From positions 1,581,853 through 1,645,852 of the forward strand of contig NZ_LMNX01000001.1 in NCBI RefSeq assembly GCF_001423425.1: a DNA stretch of 64,000 nt. The letters run 5' to 3'. The stretch is from Rhizobium sp. Leaf306 (GTDB lineage: Bacteria > Pseudomonadota > Alphaproteobacteria > Rhizobiales > Rhizobiaceae). Below, piece by piece: positions 16,501 to 25,905 of the stretch. Under the pieces are notes generated by a model. The model was not told the origin of the DNA and did no database searches. It worked only from the letters and a program-made list of their open reading frames with translations. Within the stretch, counting starts at the first letter, position 1. Each line of letters opens with the position of its first letter. The position numbers and the translations under genes were made by a program.

Positions 16501-17520
16501 ATGACCGACACGACCGGAACCTATCTCGCCGTGCAGGCAGTATCGCCCGGAAAGCTGGAGCTAGCCAGGAAGCAGATGCAGGCCCCTCGCCCCGGATACG
16601 TCCGCATCAAGGTCGAAGCCTGTGGGGTCTGCCACTCGGACGCCGCCACGGTCGAGGGTGGGTTCCCGATCGCCTGGCCGCGGGTCCCGGGCCATGAGGT
16701 GGTCGGGAAGATCGACTGGCTCGGAGAAGGCGTGGAGGGTTGGAGCGTCGGCCAACGTGTCGGCGTGGGATTTCTCGCGGGCAGCTGCGGGCATTGCCCC
16801 GAATGCCGTTCCGGTCATCTCGTCAACTGCACCAACCAGGAATTCACGGGCGTGCACCACGACGGCGGATACGCCGAGTCGATGATCGCCAAGGCGTCTG
16901 GCTTGATGTCCATTCCCGACGACCTCACTGACGTCGAAGCCGCTCCGCTCCTTTGCGCGGGCCTGACGACTTTCAGCGCGCTCAGGAATTCCGGCATGAA
17001 AGCCGGGGATCTTGTCGCCGTCGTCGGGATCGGTGGCCTCGGTCATCTCGCCGTGCAATACGCACGGAACATGGGATACGAGGTCGCAGCCATCGGACGC
17101 GGGGAAGCGGTAGGAGAGCTGGCAAAGCAGCTCGGCGCACATCATTACATCGACAGCACCGCAGAGCCTGTCGACCAGGCGCTCCAGAAGCTCGGAGGCG
17201 CGGACCTGGTTCTAGCCACCGCGTCCGGCGGCAAGGGCGTCGCCGATGTCGTGAAGGGTCTCAAACCCCGCGGCAAGGCGATCGTACTCGGCGCTACGCC
17301 GGAGCCGATCGAACTTGCATCCGGTGACCTTTTTTTCAAGGAGAGGTCGGTAGCCGGAGCGCTCACCGGAGACCCGGCCACCGGGGACACGACCCTACGC
17401 TTCAGCTTGCTTTTCGGCATATCGGCGATGATCGAGGAGTTTCCGCTCGAACGTGCGGTAGAGGCGTATGCAAAAATGATGAACGGCAAGCCGAGGTTCC
17501 GGATCGTTCTTAGGATGTAG
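16501..17520 (+). CDS. zinc-dependent alcohol dehydrogenase
   Basis: A 339-residue medium-chain dehydrogenase. Catalytic zinc ligands are Cys in CGVCHSD and His-Glu in PGHEVVG; the structural zinc loop GSCGHCPECRSGHLVNC has four cysteines. The NAD(P) site is VAVVGIGGLGHLAVQYA. It matches AdhP/AdhA-type enzymes oxidising primary alcohols or reducing aldehydes. GAGGG lies before the ATG. A 139-base gap separates it from the gene before, but strand and theme tie it to that group. Confidence 0.92.
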   Translation: MTDTTGTYLAVQAVSPGKLELARKQMQAPRPGYVRIKVEACGVCHSDAATVEGGFPIAWPRVPGHEVVGKIDWLGEGVEGWSVGQRVGVGFLAGSCGHCPECRSGHLVNCTNQEFTGVHHDGGYAESMIAKASGLMSIPDDLTDVEAAPLLCAGLTTFSALRNSGMKAGDLVAVVGIGGLGHLAVQYARNMGYEVAAIGRGEAVGELAKQLGAHHYIDSTAEPVDQALQKLGGADLVLATASGGKGVADVVKGLKPRGKAIVLGATPEPIELASGDLFFKERSVAGALTGDPATGDTTLRFSLLFGISAMIEEFPLERAVEAYAKMMNGKPRFRIVLRM

Positions 17521-17686
17521 CCGGAACCCAGGTCCGTTCGGCCGATCGCTAGGGCACCTTAGAGTGACGGCCATAACGCGGTTCTGCAGGAGAAGCACGC
17601 GAAGAGATCGGGCGCTGGTCGGCGATCGGGGTCGGAGATCACCTGGCCGGCTCGAAGCGAAGCAATCGGAAAAACCGGAGTTTGCC

Positions 17687-17944
17687 ATGACTGAAAGCCT
17701 AACGGTCCAAGAAGCCATTGCTGACAGCCTGATTGCCCTCGTAAATGCGGCTGACGGCATAGACCAGCGCTCGTTCGCAGAGTTTCTCGTATCGGAAGCC
17801 CGGCGTCAGTCGACCCGGAGCGAGCCGCACGCACGCCTATCGTCAAAGGTCTGCAATGCCCAACTGCAGTTTGCCTTGCACCCGCCTAGACGTCCAGCTT
17901 CCAACCTGGCTGGCACCGATGCTGTGTACATTCCGGCGATGTGA
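17687..17944 (+). CDS. possible small protein of unknown function
   Basis: A frame of 85 codons begins at an ATG with GGAG seven bases upstream. The first 45 residues (TESLTVQEAIADSLIALVNA and on) form a plausible amphipathic helix; the rest is rich in Arg, Pro and Ala and looks non-coding. I know no relative. It sits in a 717-base gap between the alcohol dehydrogenase and the first NB-ARC regulator. Nothing else in that gap is recognisable. Confidence 0.3.
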   Translation: MTESLTVQEAIADSLIALVNAADGIDQRSFAEFLVSEARRQSTRSEPHARLSSKVCNAQLQFALHPPRRPASNLAGTDAVYIPAM

Positions 17945-18237
17945 CCGTATTACGGCCGACGTCGAGGGTACCAAGCATCAAACCGGAGACATGGCGCCTA
18001 CAGACCGGGCGCTTGCCCGCCTGCTCCATGCGTCTGCGTTGTTCTCCAGAAGCTACCCTGCCGAATTTGTTGACCTGTCTTTTGGGATAGGTGAGGCCAC
18101 ACCACAGTACAATTGTTACCAACCGCCAGTCGTTTATCCATTGCATAGGGCGCAGCACAAGCCGTTGCCCGGATTTTACCACAGGATCGCTGCGACTACG
18201 AGCGCGGAGAGATCCGCAAAGCGGTTGCAGGTGGACG

Positions 18238-19722
18238 ATGACGGTACTGCAATTTGACGATTTCGAAATGGATATCCAGAGCCGGAGCCTCAAGAAATGC
18301 GGCGACCAAGTCCGACTGGGCTCGCGGGCTTTCGATCTTCTCGCGGCCCTTGCTTCGCGTTCAGGCGAGGTGCTGTCCAAGGCTGAGCTTATGTTGGCCG
18401 CCTGGCCGGAAACCAACGTTGAGGAAAGTTCTCTCCGGGTTAACATCGTGGCACTTCGCAAGGCACTCCACGACGGAGCGCCCTCCAAGACGATCGAAAA
18501 CGTAGCGGGTAGGGGCTACACTTTTACGGTGCCAGTTAAGAAACTCGGCGATCATCGTCACCAGCACACGGTCTCAAAAACAGACGCCCTTCCCGGTGCC
18601 TATTCCCGGCTTATTGGACGCAAGCAGCTCGTCGACAGATGGGCGTCCGAGATGGACTTCGGCATATCGACTATTGTAGGGCAAGGCGGCATCGGGAAGA
18701 CTTGCGTCGCTCTAGAGGTCGCCCGTCAGATACAGGATGCCTACGACGCGGTTCTTTACGTCGATATTTCCGACTTTACAAATGCACCTGTTTCGCCTTT
18801 GTCGACCGCGCTTAAATCGAAACATGTAACGCCCGATACCATCCAGAAAGCCATCGACAGTCTTCTCGGGGAGTCCGTTTTGATCGTGCTCGACGGATGC
18901 GAGAGCTCAATCAACCGGGCAGCCGTGGTGGCCGAGGCCATCGCCTACAGCAAACCAAATGTCGCGATCCTCGCAACGAGCCGTGAACCGCTCGGAATCA
19001 TCGGGGAAAATGTACTTCACCTTTCCCGTCTCACGGTGCCTAACGATAACCAGCGCGTTTCTGATCTGACTTCGTTTGCCGCCGTCGAGCTTTTTGCAGA
19101 CCGGGTGTCATTGGTCGCCGAAGAGTTTTCTATCAACAGTACACGCGACCTGGAACTGGCCGCCGAAATCGTTCGGAAGACCGACGGCAACCCGCTTGCC
19201 ATCGAACTGGCCGCTTCCCGCGTCGCGGACCTCGGGCTGGAGAACCTGCTGTGGTCCCTCGACCGCCCGTTGCGGGCACTCCGCCGGGGAAATCGCACTT
19301 CTCATCCACGGCAACAGACGCTAAGAGCAAATTTAGACTGGAGTTTCGATCTTCTCGACGGGTCTATGCAGACCGTTCTCGCAAGACTTTCGGTTTTCGA
19401 GGGCGAATTTACCCGGGACATGGCCTTGGAGCTGAAAGGCCACGAAACCGCACCCGGTGAAGTCGAGGAGGCTATTGAAGGCTTGGTCGTGAAGTCTCTC
19501 CTATCCCGACAGCTGAACTCCGGGACGTATTCGCTTCCAAGGCTCGTCCGTGAATACGCCAAGGAAAAACTTTCGTCGTTTGCGATCACCGGACACGATG
19601 GTGAGCTCGCGTCTGCCACCTCGCTCCGTCGCCAGAACGGATATCAGCATCCTCATCATGAGGCCGTCGTCTCATCGCGGGCGGCGCAGCCCGTGTTCGT
19701 GCCGGTTGGGAGAGCCGCCTGA
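18238..19722 (+). CDS. winged-helix NB-ARC regulator, short form
   Basis: A 494-residue STAND-type regulator. Residues 1-100 are an OmpR-type winged helix (LGSRAFDLLAALASRSGEV, then a VAGRGYTFTVPV wing). An NB-ARC ATPase follows: P-loop GQGGIGKTC near 148, Walker B VLIVLDGCES, ATSREPL sensor, and GNPLAIELAASR. After a winged segment ending LVREYAKEKL it stops, with a low-complexity tail, while its relatives at 21370 and 36140 go on for some 400 residues of helical repeats. Without that sensor region it may be constitutive, a partner of the others, or a truncated remnant. ATG 18238 is set by alignment with those two. Confidence 0.85.
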   Translation: MTVLQFDDFEMDIQSRSLKKCGDQVRLGSRAFDLLAALASRSGEVLSKAELMLAAWPETNVEESSLRVNIVALRKALHDGAPSKTIENVAGRGYTFTVPVKKLGDHRHQHTVSKTDALPGAYSRLIGRKQLVDRWASEMDFGISTIVGQGGIGKTCVALEVARQIQDAYDAVLYVDISDFTNAPVSPLSTALKSKHVTPDTIQKAIDSLLGESVLIVLDGCESSINRAAVVAEAIAYSKPNVAILATSREPLGIIGENVLHLSRLTVPNDNQRVSDLTSFAAVELFADRVSLVAEEFSINSTRDLELAAEIVRKTDGNPLAIELAASRVADLGLENLLWSLDRPLRALRRGNRTSHPRQQTLRANLDWSFDLLDGSMQTVLARLSVFEGEFTRDMALELKGHETAPGEVEEAIEGLVVKSLLSRQLNSGTYSLPRLVREYAKEKLSSFAITGHDGELASATSLRRQNGYQHPHHEAVVSSRAAQPVFVPVGRAA

Positions 19723-19739
19723 ACGTCAGGAGCGTTTCA

Positions 19740-20363
19740 TCACTTCTGAGCCAGAAATTCCGCTTTTTTAACGAGGTCGGCCACCGACCTAGCGCGCATT
19801 TTCTTCATCACGTTCGACCGATGAAGCTTTACGGTGACCATGCTGATCCCAAGCTGCCCTGCGATCTGCTTGTTCATATAACCGTTTACAACGGCGCGCA
19901 TGACCTCCACCTCTCGTGGAGTGAGGCTCTCCCAAAGCTTTTCTATGTTCGATCGCCCTTGAGATTCTGCGCGAATGAGCTCGTCACGCTTGATCGCGCC
20001 CGTGACCGCGTCGATTAGATCCTGCTCGCGGAAGGGCTTCGTGAGGAAATCGATCGCGCCGGCCTTCATCGCCCTCACGCTCATCGGAATATCTCCGTGG
20101 CCCGTGACTACGATGATGGGCATGCGGTTTCCCGCCTGCTGTAAGTCGGATTGGAAGTCCAGACCGCTGGTTCCCGAAAAGCGTACGTCGAGGACGATGC
20201 ATCCAGGTGTGTCGAGATCGTCGGCTTCAAGCAGGGCTCGCGGCGAATCATACGCGATCGCATTCAGATCGATCGATTTGAAGAGGTCTAATAACGCGAC
20301 CCGGACCGATTTGTCGTCATCTACTACACGTATCAGCGGCGATGATAAACGCTGCTCTTCCAC
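19740..20363 (-). CDS. FixJ/NodW-type response regulator
   Basis: A 207-residue two-domain regulator. The receiver has DDD near the start, phospho-acceptor in CIVLDVRFSGTSGLD, Thr in VVTGHGD and Lys in FLTKPF. After a Q-linker comes a LuxR-type helix-turn-helix, LTPREVEVMRAVVNGYMNKQ then IAGQLGISMVTVKLHR. GTG 20363 with GAGGGA six bases upstream is the likely start; the frame extends to 20471 without a good site. It ends 17 bases from the NB-ARC gene on the other strand. No kinase is adjacent, so its partner is elsewhere. Confidence 0.9.
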   Translation of the reverse strand: MEEQRLSSPLIRVVDDDKSVRVALLDLFKSIDLNAIAYDSPRALLEADDLDTPGCIVLDVRFSGTSGLDFQSDLQQAGNRMPIIVVTGHGDIPMSVRAMKAGAIDFLTKPFREQDLIDAVTGAIKRDELIRAESQGRSNIEKLWESLTPREVEVMRAVVNGYMNKQIAGQLGISMVTVKLHRSNVMKKMRARSVADLVKKAEFLAQK

Positions 20364-20782
20364 GGCCCGTCCCTCGCAAACGCAAAGTCGACCCGTCTTT
20401 GTCCCCGTCACTGGCAGGAAAGCATCGCCTTTATTCCCGACAAATCTAAACCGGGAACCTACGCATGGCAATTGTGCAGGACCATCAGGCCGCCGATTTG
20501 CAGTATTTTATCGTGATAGGATACTCTGGATGCTAGCTACTCGCGGCCTGCACAGTACGTTTTGGTCAACGACGCGCGGCACGAGGTGTGGTTCCGACAG
20601 GACATGAAGGTTCAGCCTGTTCTTGTCGCTGCTCGACTTCCTTTGCCCGTTGGAAAGACTCAAGTTTAACAACATTTCACAAGCGTTCACTCATATTTTC
20701 AGCGAAGCTGTAGGCAGACTTATGAGACCGAAATCTCACAGAATCCGTCTTTTGGAACCCGTTTGAAACATCGTGAAGTCAG
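20364..20782. other. divergent promoter region
   Basis: 419 bases between the FixJ-type gene and the peroxiredoxin-like gene. It is AT-richer than its surroundings, especially 20650-20720, and should carry both promoters. I do not see a clear operator. Confidence 0.5.
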
Positions 20783-21352
20783 ATGAAGCGCACTGCTCAA
20801 ATGTTCGTCCCAGCATTAGACGATGTCGATCATGGTCTCTCTTCCAAATGGGTCTCCGTTCCCGGAAGCACGATACCAATGGGTGAGTACGCGCCCGCCT
20901 TTGTGCTGCCGCGTTCGGATGTCGGCTCCTTTGGTTTCGCCGAGCTTCTCGGCACACCATCTGTCCTTTACTTTTATTCCGGGTCGGGCGACGACTGTTC
21001 GCAGCAGAGTGCCATCCTTGCCGATCTCTCCCCCAGGCTCGCCCGCCTCGGTGTTGCATTGGTCGGCATAATCGCCGCCGAACCCTCGGCCATATCCGTC
21101 TACTGCAGAGCCATTTTACCCACGTTTCCGTTACTTTGCGACTGGGAGCCGCGTGCACTTGTCTCAAGGTTATACGGCTTCAATCGCGAAAAGGCCGCCC
21201 CCGCAATTTCAGCGACCTACCTGATTGACGCCCGCGGCGTGATCCGCTGGATATGCTGCGAAGACGGAGATCGCCCGACAAACGGCGCCAAAATCCTCGG
21301 TGCTGTCAGAACACACCTGCTACGACCGTTCCCGGTCGGCCCGGTAGATTGA
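20783..21352 (+). CDS. peroxiredoxin-like (AhpC/TSA) protein
   Basis: A 189-residue thioredoxin-fold protein of the AhpC/TSA type. GEYAPAFVLPRSD starts the domain, and VLYFYSGSGDDCSQQSAILA resembles the BCP active site, where a Thr/Pro-containing loop ends in the peroxidatic Cys; here the loop is SGSGDDC, so one usual Thr is replaced. Further Cys residues in VYCRAI and PLLCDWE could resolve it. It should reduce peroxides or sense them. It lies 17 bases before the second NB-ARC regulator, on the same strand, which suggests joint expression and perhaps a sensor role. Confidence 0.75.
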   Translation: MKRTAQMFVPALDDVDHGLSSKWVSVPGSTIPMGEYAPAFVLPRSDVGSFGFAELLGTPSVLYFYSGSGDDCSQQSAILADLSPRLARLGVALVGIIAAEPSAISVYCRAILPTFPLLCDWEPRALVSRLYGFNREKAAPAISATYLIDARGVIRWICCEDGDRPTNGAKILGAVRTHLLRPFPVGPVD

Positions 21353-21369
21353 CGGGAGAGACCCTGCCC

Positions 21370-24105
21370 ATGTCACTACTGCAGTTCGACGATTACGAGA
21401 TAGATATAGAGCAGAGGCGGCTGACCGAACGCGGACAGCCGCTGAGGCTCGGCGGCCGGGCGTTCGATATTCTCTCCACACTTGTTTCCCGCGCCGGGGA
21501 AGTAATTTCGAAAGAGGAGCTGATAAATCTCGTCTGGCCGACGACAACGGTCGATGAGGGGTCGCTCAGGGTTCACCTGGTGTCTCTACGAAAGACGTTG
21601 GGTGACCGGGCAAAGCATTACATTGAGACCATCCCCGGCCGTGGATATGTGTTCGCCGGTCACGTTCACGCCCTGACACGTAGCGAGGGAATTCGAGAAC
21701 CGGAGACCGCCGGCGCGATCGACTTGATGAGCGCGCTTCCCCGCATCCCGAGAAAGCTGGCCGGCAGAGACGACTTTGTCGCTTCTACCCTGGAGTTACT
21801 CAAGACGGCCCGTCTTTTGACTATCGTGGGGCCGGGAGGGATCGGGAAGACATCCGTGGCGGTCGTTTGTGCGCATTCCCTCTCCGGAAGCAGGCGGATC
21901 GTCTTCGTGGACCTTGCGGCAATAGCCGACGGAGAGAAGCTTCTTCCATCGCTCGCCAGTCAGCTAGGACTAAATACGTTCGGCGAAGATATCCTGCCCG
22001 GCATTCTGGCCGAGCTATCGAAGACACCGACGCTGCTGCTCTTAGACAGTTGCGAGCGCATCGTGGACGCCGCTGCGAATACCGCGGAGGCGCTGCTGCG
22101 CGCGTCTCCCACTACCCAGGTCCTGGCGACCAGCCGGGAAGCGCTAAGGGCATCAATGGAAAGGGTGAGACAGCTTCCACCGTTGGAATATCCGAGAGAA
22201 GGACGGGCGTCTCAGGACCCGCTGGGATATTCGGGCGTCGAACTATTCGTCTCTCTCGCCGCTCTCGCCAGCGACAACATAGACCTGACAGAGCCAGACA
22301 GTCTCGAACTCGCCGCGGATATTGTCCGCAGACTCGACGGAATACCGCTTGCCATCGAGCTTGCGGCAGCGCGCTCGTTCGACATGGATCTTGCGACACT
22401 TCACCGCTCGGTGGCCGACCCAATAGCCGTGCTGAGGCGCGGCCGCAGGACCGCGCCACCGCGCCAGCATACACTCCGAGCAACCATCGACTGGAGCTAT
22501 TCGACGCTTTCCGACAAAGAACGGGAGCTTCTTCAGCGCCTATCCGTGTTCACGGGGACATTTTCACCGGAAGCGGCTATGGCCGTCACCGGAAGCAACG
22601 AACATGCCGAGGATTTTCACGCAGCCTTCGATGGGCTTTTTCTCAAGTCGCTTCTGGTCGTGACCCAGCAGGTCGGGATGTTCAGACTGCTTGGAGCGAC
22701 AAGGGACTACGCGCGCGAAAAGCTCGCGCAAGCCGAATTTGCAGCCTCGTGCCGTTATGCCCACGCGTTATACTGCCTTGGCCGGACCCGCATTGCTGAA
22801 CGTGAGTGGCCGACGGCCGATCCAGCGGAATGGCGGTCGCTGAACACCGATTTGGTTCACGACCTACGAGCAGCATTGCGATGGGCGTTTGATGACGGCG
22901 GCGACGAAGAATTGGGAACACAGCTAACCGCGGCCTCGGATACTATATGGGTGCAGTTCGGCATGATCGCCGAACAACTGGCCGTCGCCGAGCGGGCGCT
23001 GAGGTCATTCGAAGGGCGAGGCGTGGCTGATGCCGCCCTTGAGATGAAGCTCCGGATGTCCTACGGGAGCGCTCTGTATCACACAAAGTCCATAGAGAGG
23101 AACGCTGACGTCATCGCGGAGTATGACAAGGTCTTGGGCTTGGCCGTCGCCGAAAAAAACAGCACCAAGGTCATGAGGGCCATCGTAGGGATAGCGGCAA
23201 TTCACACGTCAAACGGCGACTATCAGGGGGCGATTGACCTGGTAAACCGCTTCAACGCTGAGTTTGACGCGATCGCCCCACAGGCTCGAAGCCGCCTTCT
23301 CAATCACAACTACCATTATGTCGGCGAGTTCAACAAAGCCATGGACCACGCGCGGATTGCCCTGGGCACACAATGCGATTGCATCGGCTCTCAGCCGAAT
23401 AGCGGCAGCAGTTTCGATCCACGTGTCAGCACTCTGTGCACGGTGGTTAAGACGCACTGGATCCAGGGGCGCTATTCCGCAGCTAGGGCTGCCCTTAACG
23501 ACACGCTGGAAGAGACTATAGCACGCGGTCACGCTATATCGACCTGCCTGTTTCTTGCGGCCTCGGCTTGCCCGACGGCGTTCGGCCTCAGCGACACTGA
23601 CCTCGGCACGCGGCTGCTGGATATCCTTCGTGAGGTTTCGACAAAGAACTCGTTGCTGAGATGGCGCGATTGGGGGAGCGTTTATGAAAGCGTGCAGGCA
23701 GCGTTACGCACCCACGACCGGTCATTATTCGAGCGCGCCACTAGCAGGATCAAGGGAGCGCCTTTCGAGAATTCCATTGTGATGGCCGGGCGGCTTGCCG
23801 ACGATGCCACCCTGCAGAGGATTGATCCGGTGGGAAGCTGGTGCGGCGCGGAAGCGCTGCGCCTGAGGGGCGAATTGGCGATGCCGGGCTCGCCCGTCCA
23901 GGGCCGCGATTTACTCATGGCTGGCTACGACCTCGCAGTCAGCCAGGCCGGAACGATCTTCGAGCTACGATGCGCGACCAGCCTTCTTAGACACTCCCCT
24001 TCCGATCTGCTCAACAGCGCAAGAACCAGGCTTCTCAAAGTCCTGGATACCGTGGAATACGACGAGAGCGTCGAAGATATTGCGGCAGCCAAAGCCTTGC
24101 TCTGA
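21370..24105 (+). CDS. winged-helix NB-ARC regulator with C-terminal helical repeats
   Basis: A 911-residue STAND regulator. It opens with MSLLQFDDYEIDIEQRRL and an OmpR-type winged helix ending IPGRGYVFAG (1-105). The NB-ARC ATPase has P-loop GPGGIGKTS near 156, Walker B TLLLLDSCERI, ATSREAL and GIPLAIELAAAR. From about 500 to the end it is helical, TPR-like, as in MalT-type ligand sensors. In this class the repeats bind a ligand or protein, ATP drives assembly, and the winged helix binds DNA. ATG 21370 with GGGAGAG upstream is set by alignment with 36140. It follows the peroxiredoxin-like gene, its likely partner. Confidence 0.9.
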   Translation: MSLLQFDDYEIDIEQRRLTERGQPLRLGGRAFDILSTLVSRAGEVISKEELINLVWPTTTVDEGSLRVHLVSLRKTLGDRAKHYIETIPGRGYVFAGHVHALTRSEGIREPETAGAIDLMSALPRIPRKLAGRDDFVASTLELLKTARLLTIVGPGGIGKTSVAVVCAHSLSGSRRIVFVDLAAIADGEKLLPSLASQLGLNTFGEDILPGILAELSKTPTLLLLDSCERIVDAAANTAEALLRASPTTQVLATSREALRASMERVRQLPPLEYPREGRASQDPLGYSGVELFVSLAALASDNIDLTEPDSLELAADIVRRLDGIPLAIELAAARSFDMDLATLHRSVADPIAVLRRGRRTAPPRQHTLRATIDWSYSTLSDKERELLQRLSVFTGTFSPEAAMAVTGSNEHAEDFHAAFDGLFLKSLLVVTQQVGMFRLLGATRDYAREKLAQAEFAASCRYAHALYCLGRTRIAEREWPTADPAEWRSLNTDLVHDLRAALRWAFDDGGDEELGTQLTAASDTIWVQFGMIAEQLAVAERALRSFEGRGVADAALEMKLRMSYGSALYHTKSIERNADVIAEYDKVLGLAVAEKNSTKVMRAIVGIAAIHTSNGDYQGAIDLVNRFNAEFDAIAPQARSRLLNHNYHYVGEFNKAMDHARIALGTQCDCIGSQPNSGSSFDPRVSTLCTVVKTHWIQGRYSAARAALNDTLEETIARGHAISTCLFLAASACPTAFGLSDTDLGTRLLDILREVSTKNSLLRWRDWGSVYESVQAALRTHDRSLFERATSRIKGAPFENSIVMAGRLADDATLQRIDPVGSWCGAEALRLRGELAMPGSPVQGRDLLMAGYDLAVSQAGTIFELRCATSLLRHSPSDLLNSARTRLLKVLDTVEYDESVEDIAAAKALL

Positions 24106-24180
24106 AGTGGGCACTGCAGTCGGTCACTTTCGGCGACCAGACTCGAACAAGAACCAGACGCGCCCCTCGGCTTCGTCGAT

Positions 24181-24639
24181 CTATCCTTCTACAAGGCTAG
24201 TGGTTGCATAATCCCGGTGTTCGGCGGTCAGCTCGTGGACCTCGCGCATGATACGGATCAACTGCTCGTTATCGCTCTTGAGTTCGGCTAGCATGTCCTC
24301 GGGCGTGACAAAATCAGCATCGTTGTCCGGAAGGCGCTGAAGACGGGCAATATGGCCGACCGAGCGCAGGGTCATGCCGCCGACCTTGCGAGCGCGCTCG
24401 GCGATGGCGTCGGTCATCGCGATCAGTTGGCCCCCTTGGTCATCGAACATGAGATGAAAGTCGCGAAAGTGTGGCCCGGAGAGGTGCCAGTGGAAGTTTT
24501 TTGTCTTGATATACAAGGTAAAGACGTCGGCAAGCATGGCGGTGAGCGCGGCGGCGATGTCGGTGCGCGCGTTGCCTCCGAGGTCTGTCGGCGTCGTGAG
24601 GGGTGCCTTACGAATGGTCGTAGCGGCGACTTGGTCCAT
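24181..24639 (-). CDS. dps: Dps-family ferritin-like protein, truncated by a nonsense codon
   Basis: Dps proteins form 12-mers that store iron and shield DNA. The ferroxidase residues are visible in IKTKNFHWHLSGPHFRDFHL and FDDQGG. ATG 24639 has GAGGAG upstream. Translation stops at TAG (24181-24183) after TTSLVEG, but the same frame goes on as IDEAEGRVWFLFESGRRK to a TGA at 24124-24126. Homologues have Trp at the stop position (…WIDEAE-R-WFL), so a single base change, TGG to TAG, has removed the last 18-19 residues. The four-helix core remains; the C-terminal tail that helps assembly is lost. Confidence 0.88.
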   Translation of the reverse strand: MDQVAATTIRKAPLTTPTDLGGNARTDIAAALTAMLADVFTLYIKTKNFHWHLSGPHFRDFHLMFDDQGGQLIAMTDAIAERARKVGGMTLRSVGHIARLQRLPDNDADFVTPEDMLAELKSDNEQLIRIMREVHELTAEHRDYATTSLVEG

Positions 24640-25020
24640 GATATGCTCCTCGGGTTGTGCGGACGGGAAATGCATCGAAGGATTTCGCCCTACGCATCGG
24701 CGAGATTGACCTCTACCGGCGGTAAATTCTTGGACAATTGAGCCTCCGGGTACCCACACCTTTGTATGACCGGCAAACCCCTACGGCCCGACTTAGCTCA
24801 ACGGCAGGTTCATCGTCTTCAACGGATCCCCGTTTACGGTAGCCTTCGGACTGTTGAGGCCGAAATCGGAGGCTTCAAGGAGGATTTATACAATACCTCT
24901 CCGCAGATCGCCGCTCTTCTCATGAAGCCACAGACCCAGCGTGATACGTGGCCTCCGCCGCGAGCTATTCGAGCGCCTCGCGTTCGCCGGAGATAATTCA
25001 AAGACTAAGGATGAGACGCC
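24640..25020. other. divergent intergenic region
   Basis: 381 bases between dps and the plus-strand hydrolase. Both promoters should lie here. A plus-strand frame at 24766-24996 has no ribosome site and odd composition; I do not call it. Confidence 0.45.
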
Positions 25021-25905
25021 ATGCGAGTTCTCAGGAACCTGGAATACAGCAATCGTCACGCGCTCGACGTCTACGTCCCGGACCTGTCCCGCGGTGCGGT
25101 CCTTCTGTTGCACGGCGGGTGGCTAGATGGAGACAAGAGCGACGAAGCGCTGCTTGCCGAGCGCATGTGTAGATCGGGTATTCTGGTATTCGCCGCGAAC
25201 TTCGATCTCGATCGAAGCGGGCCGAACGGCCGCGCCCTGCGCGACGCGCTTGAGGCGGTTGCCTGGATCCGCGGTTCGGAGTTCAAGTTCGATCGAGATC
25301 GCGTCGCGGTCATGGGCGTCGGCACCGGGGGCACCGTGGCCATCGAAGTCGGTTTGAAAGAGGGTGTCCCGGTCGTGGGATGGTCTGCCTTGATCGACCT
25401 CAAGAGCTTTATGGACAGCTCAGCCACTCTCGGCGACAGCGACCATCTACGTGACTACTACGGCGTGAGCCGGGAAACCATCGAGGAAGCCGGGGATCAG
25501 ATCCCGTTCCTCAGGGGCGTCATACTGGCGCTGGTGGCGAACAATCTCAGCCTCCTCGCGGCCACGAGCCCTCTCCAAAGGGTAAACCCGTCCGCAGGGC
25601 GGACGCTGCTCTTCAACTCAACGAACGAGCTGGTTCCCGCAACAGGTGCGGGCATGCTGCAGCTGGCCATGTTGGAGGCGGACGTGCCCTGCACCGTACA
25701 CCTCCTAGATGGAACCCGGCACGGCTCCGAGTACCTTCTCCAGGCACTTCCGGAAACAATCCAATTTCTCGCTGCTGCGCATACGGACGAAAGTGCCGAT
25801 GCGGCGGAACGCGACCACGACGAACACCCCGGCGATTTGGTTGAGGCCCCTATGGAGAAGTTTCCAGCAAGCGATCCATTCTTTCCCGGTTACGCCGCCC
25901 ACTGA
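25021..25905 (+). CDS. alpha/beta hydrolase-fold protein without nucleophile, FPASDP tail
   Basis: A 294-residue protein of the BD-FAE/carboxylesterase type: HGGW oxyanion motif near residue 33, and the strand DRVAVMGVGTGGTVAIEV where active relatives have G-x-S-A-G-G. The Ser is replaced by Gly, so ester hydrolysis by the normal route is unlikely. A His follows late in GTRHGSEYL. The last 45 residues are an acidic tail ending PMEKFPASDPFFPGYAAH, the same motif as in the free-standing protein at 678-863. AAGGA lies before the ATG. It may bind rather than cut a ligand, for example kynurenine-formamidase-like substrates; function unknown. Confidence 0.82.
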   Translation: MRVLRNLEYSNRHALDVYVPDLSRGAVLLLHGGWLDGDKSDEALLAERMCRSGILVFAANFDLDRSGPNGRALRDALEAVAWIRGSEFKFDRDRVAVMGVGTGGTVAIEVGLKEGVPVVGWSALIDLKSFMDSSATLGDSDHLRDYYGVSRETIEEAGDQIPFLRGVILALVANNLSLLAATSPLQRVNPSAGRTLLFNSTNELVPATGAGMLQLAMLEADVPCTVHLLDGTRHGSEYLLQALPETIQFLAAAHTDESADAAERDHDEHPGDLVEAPMEKFPASDPFFPGYAAH

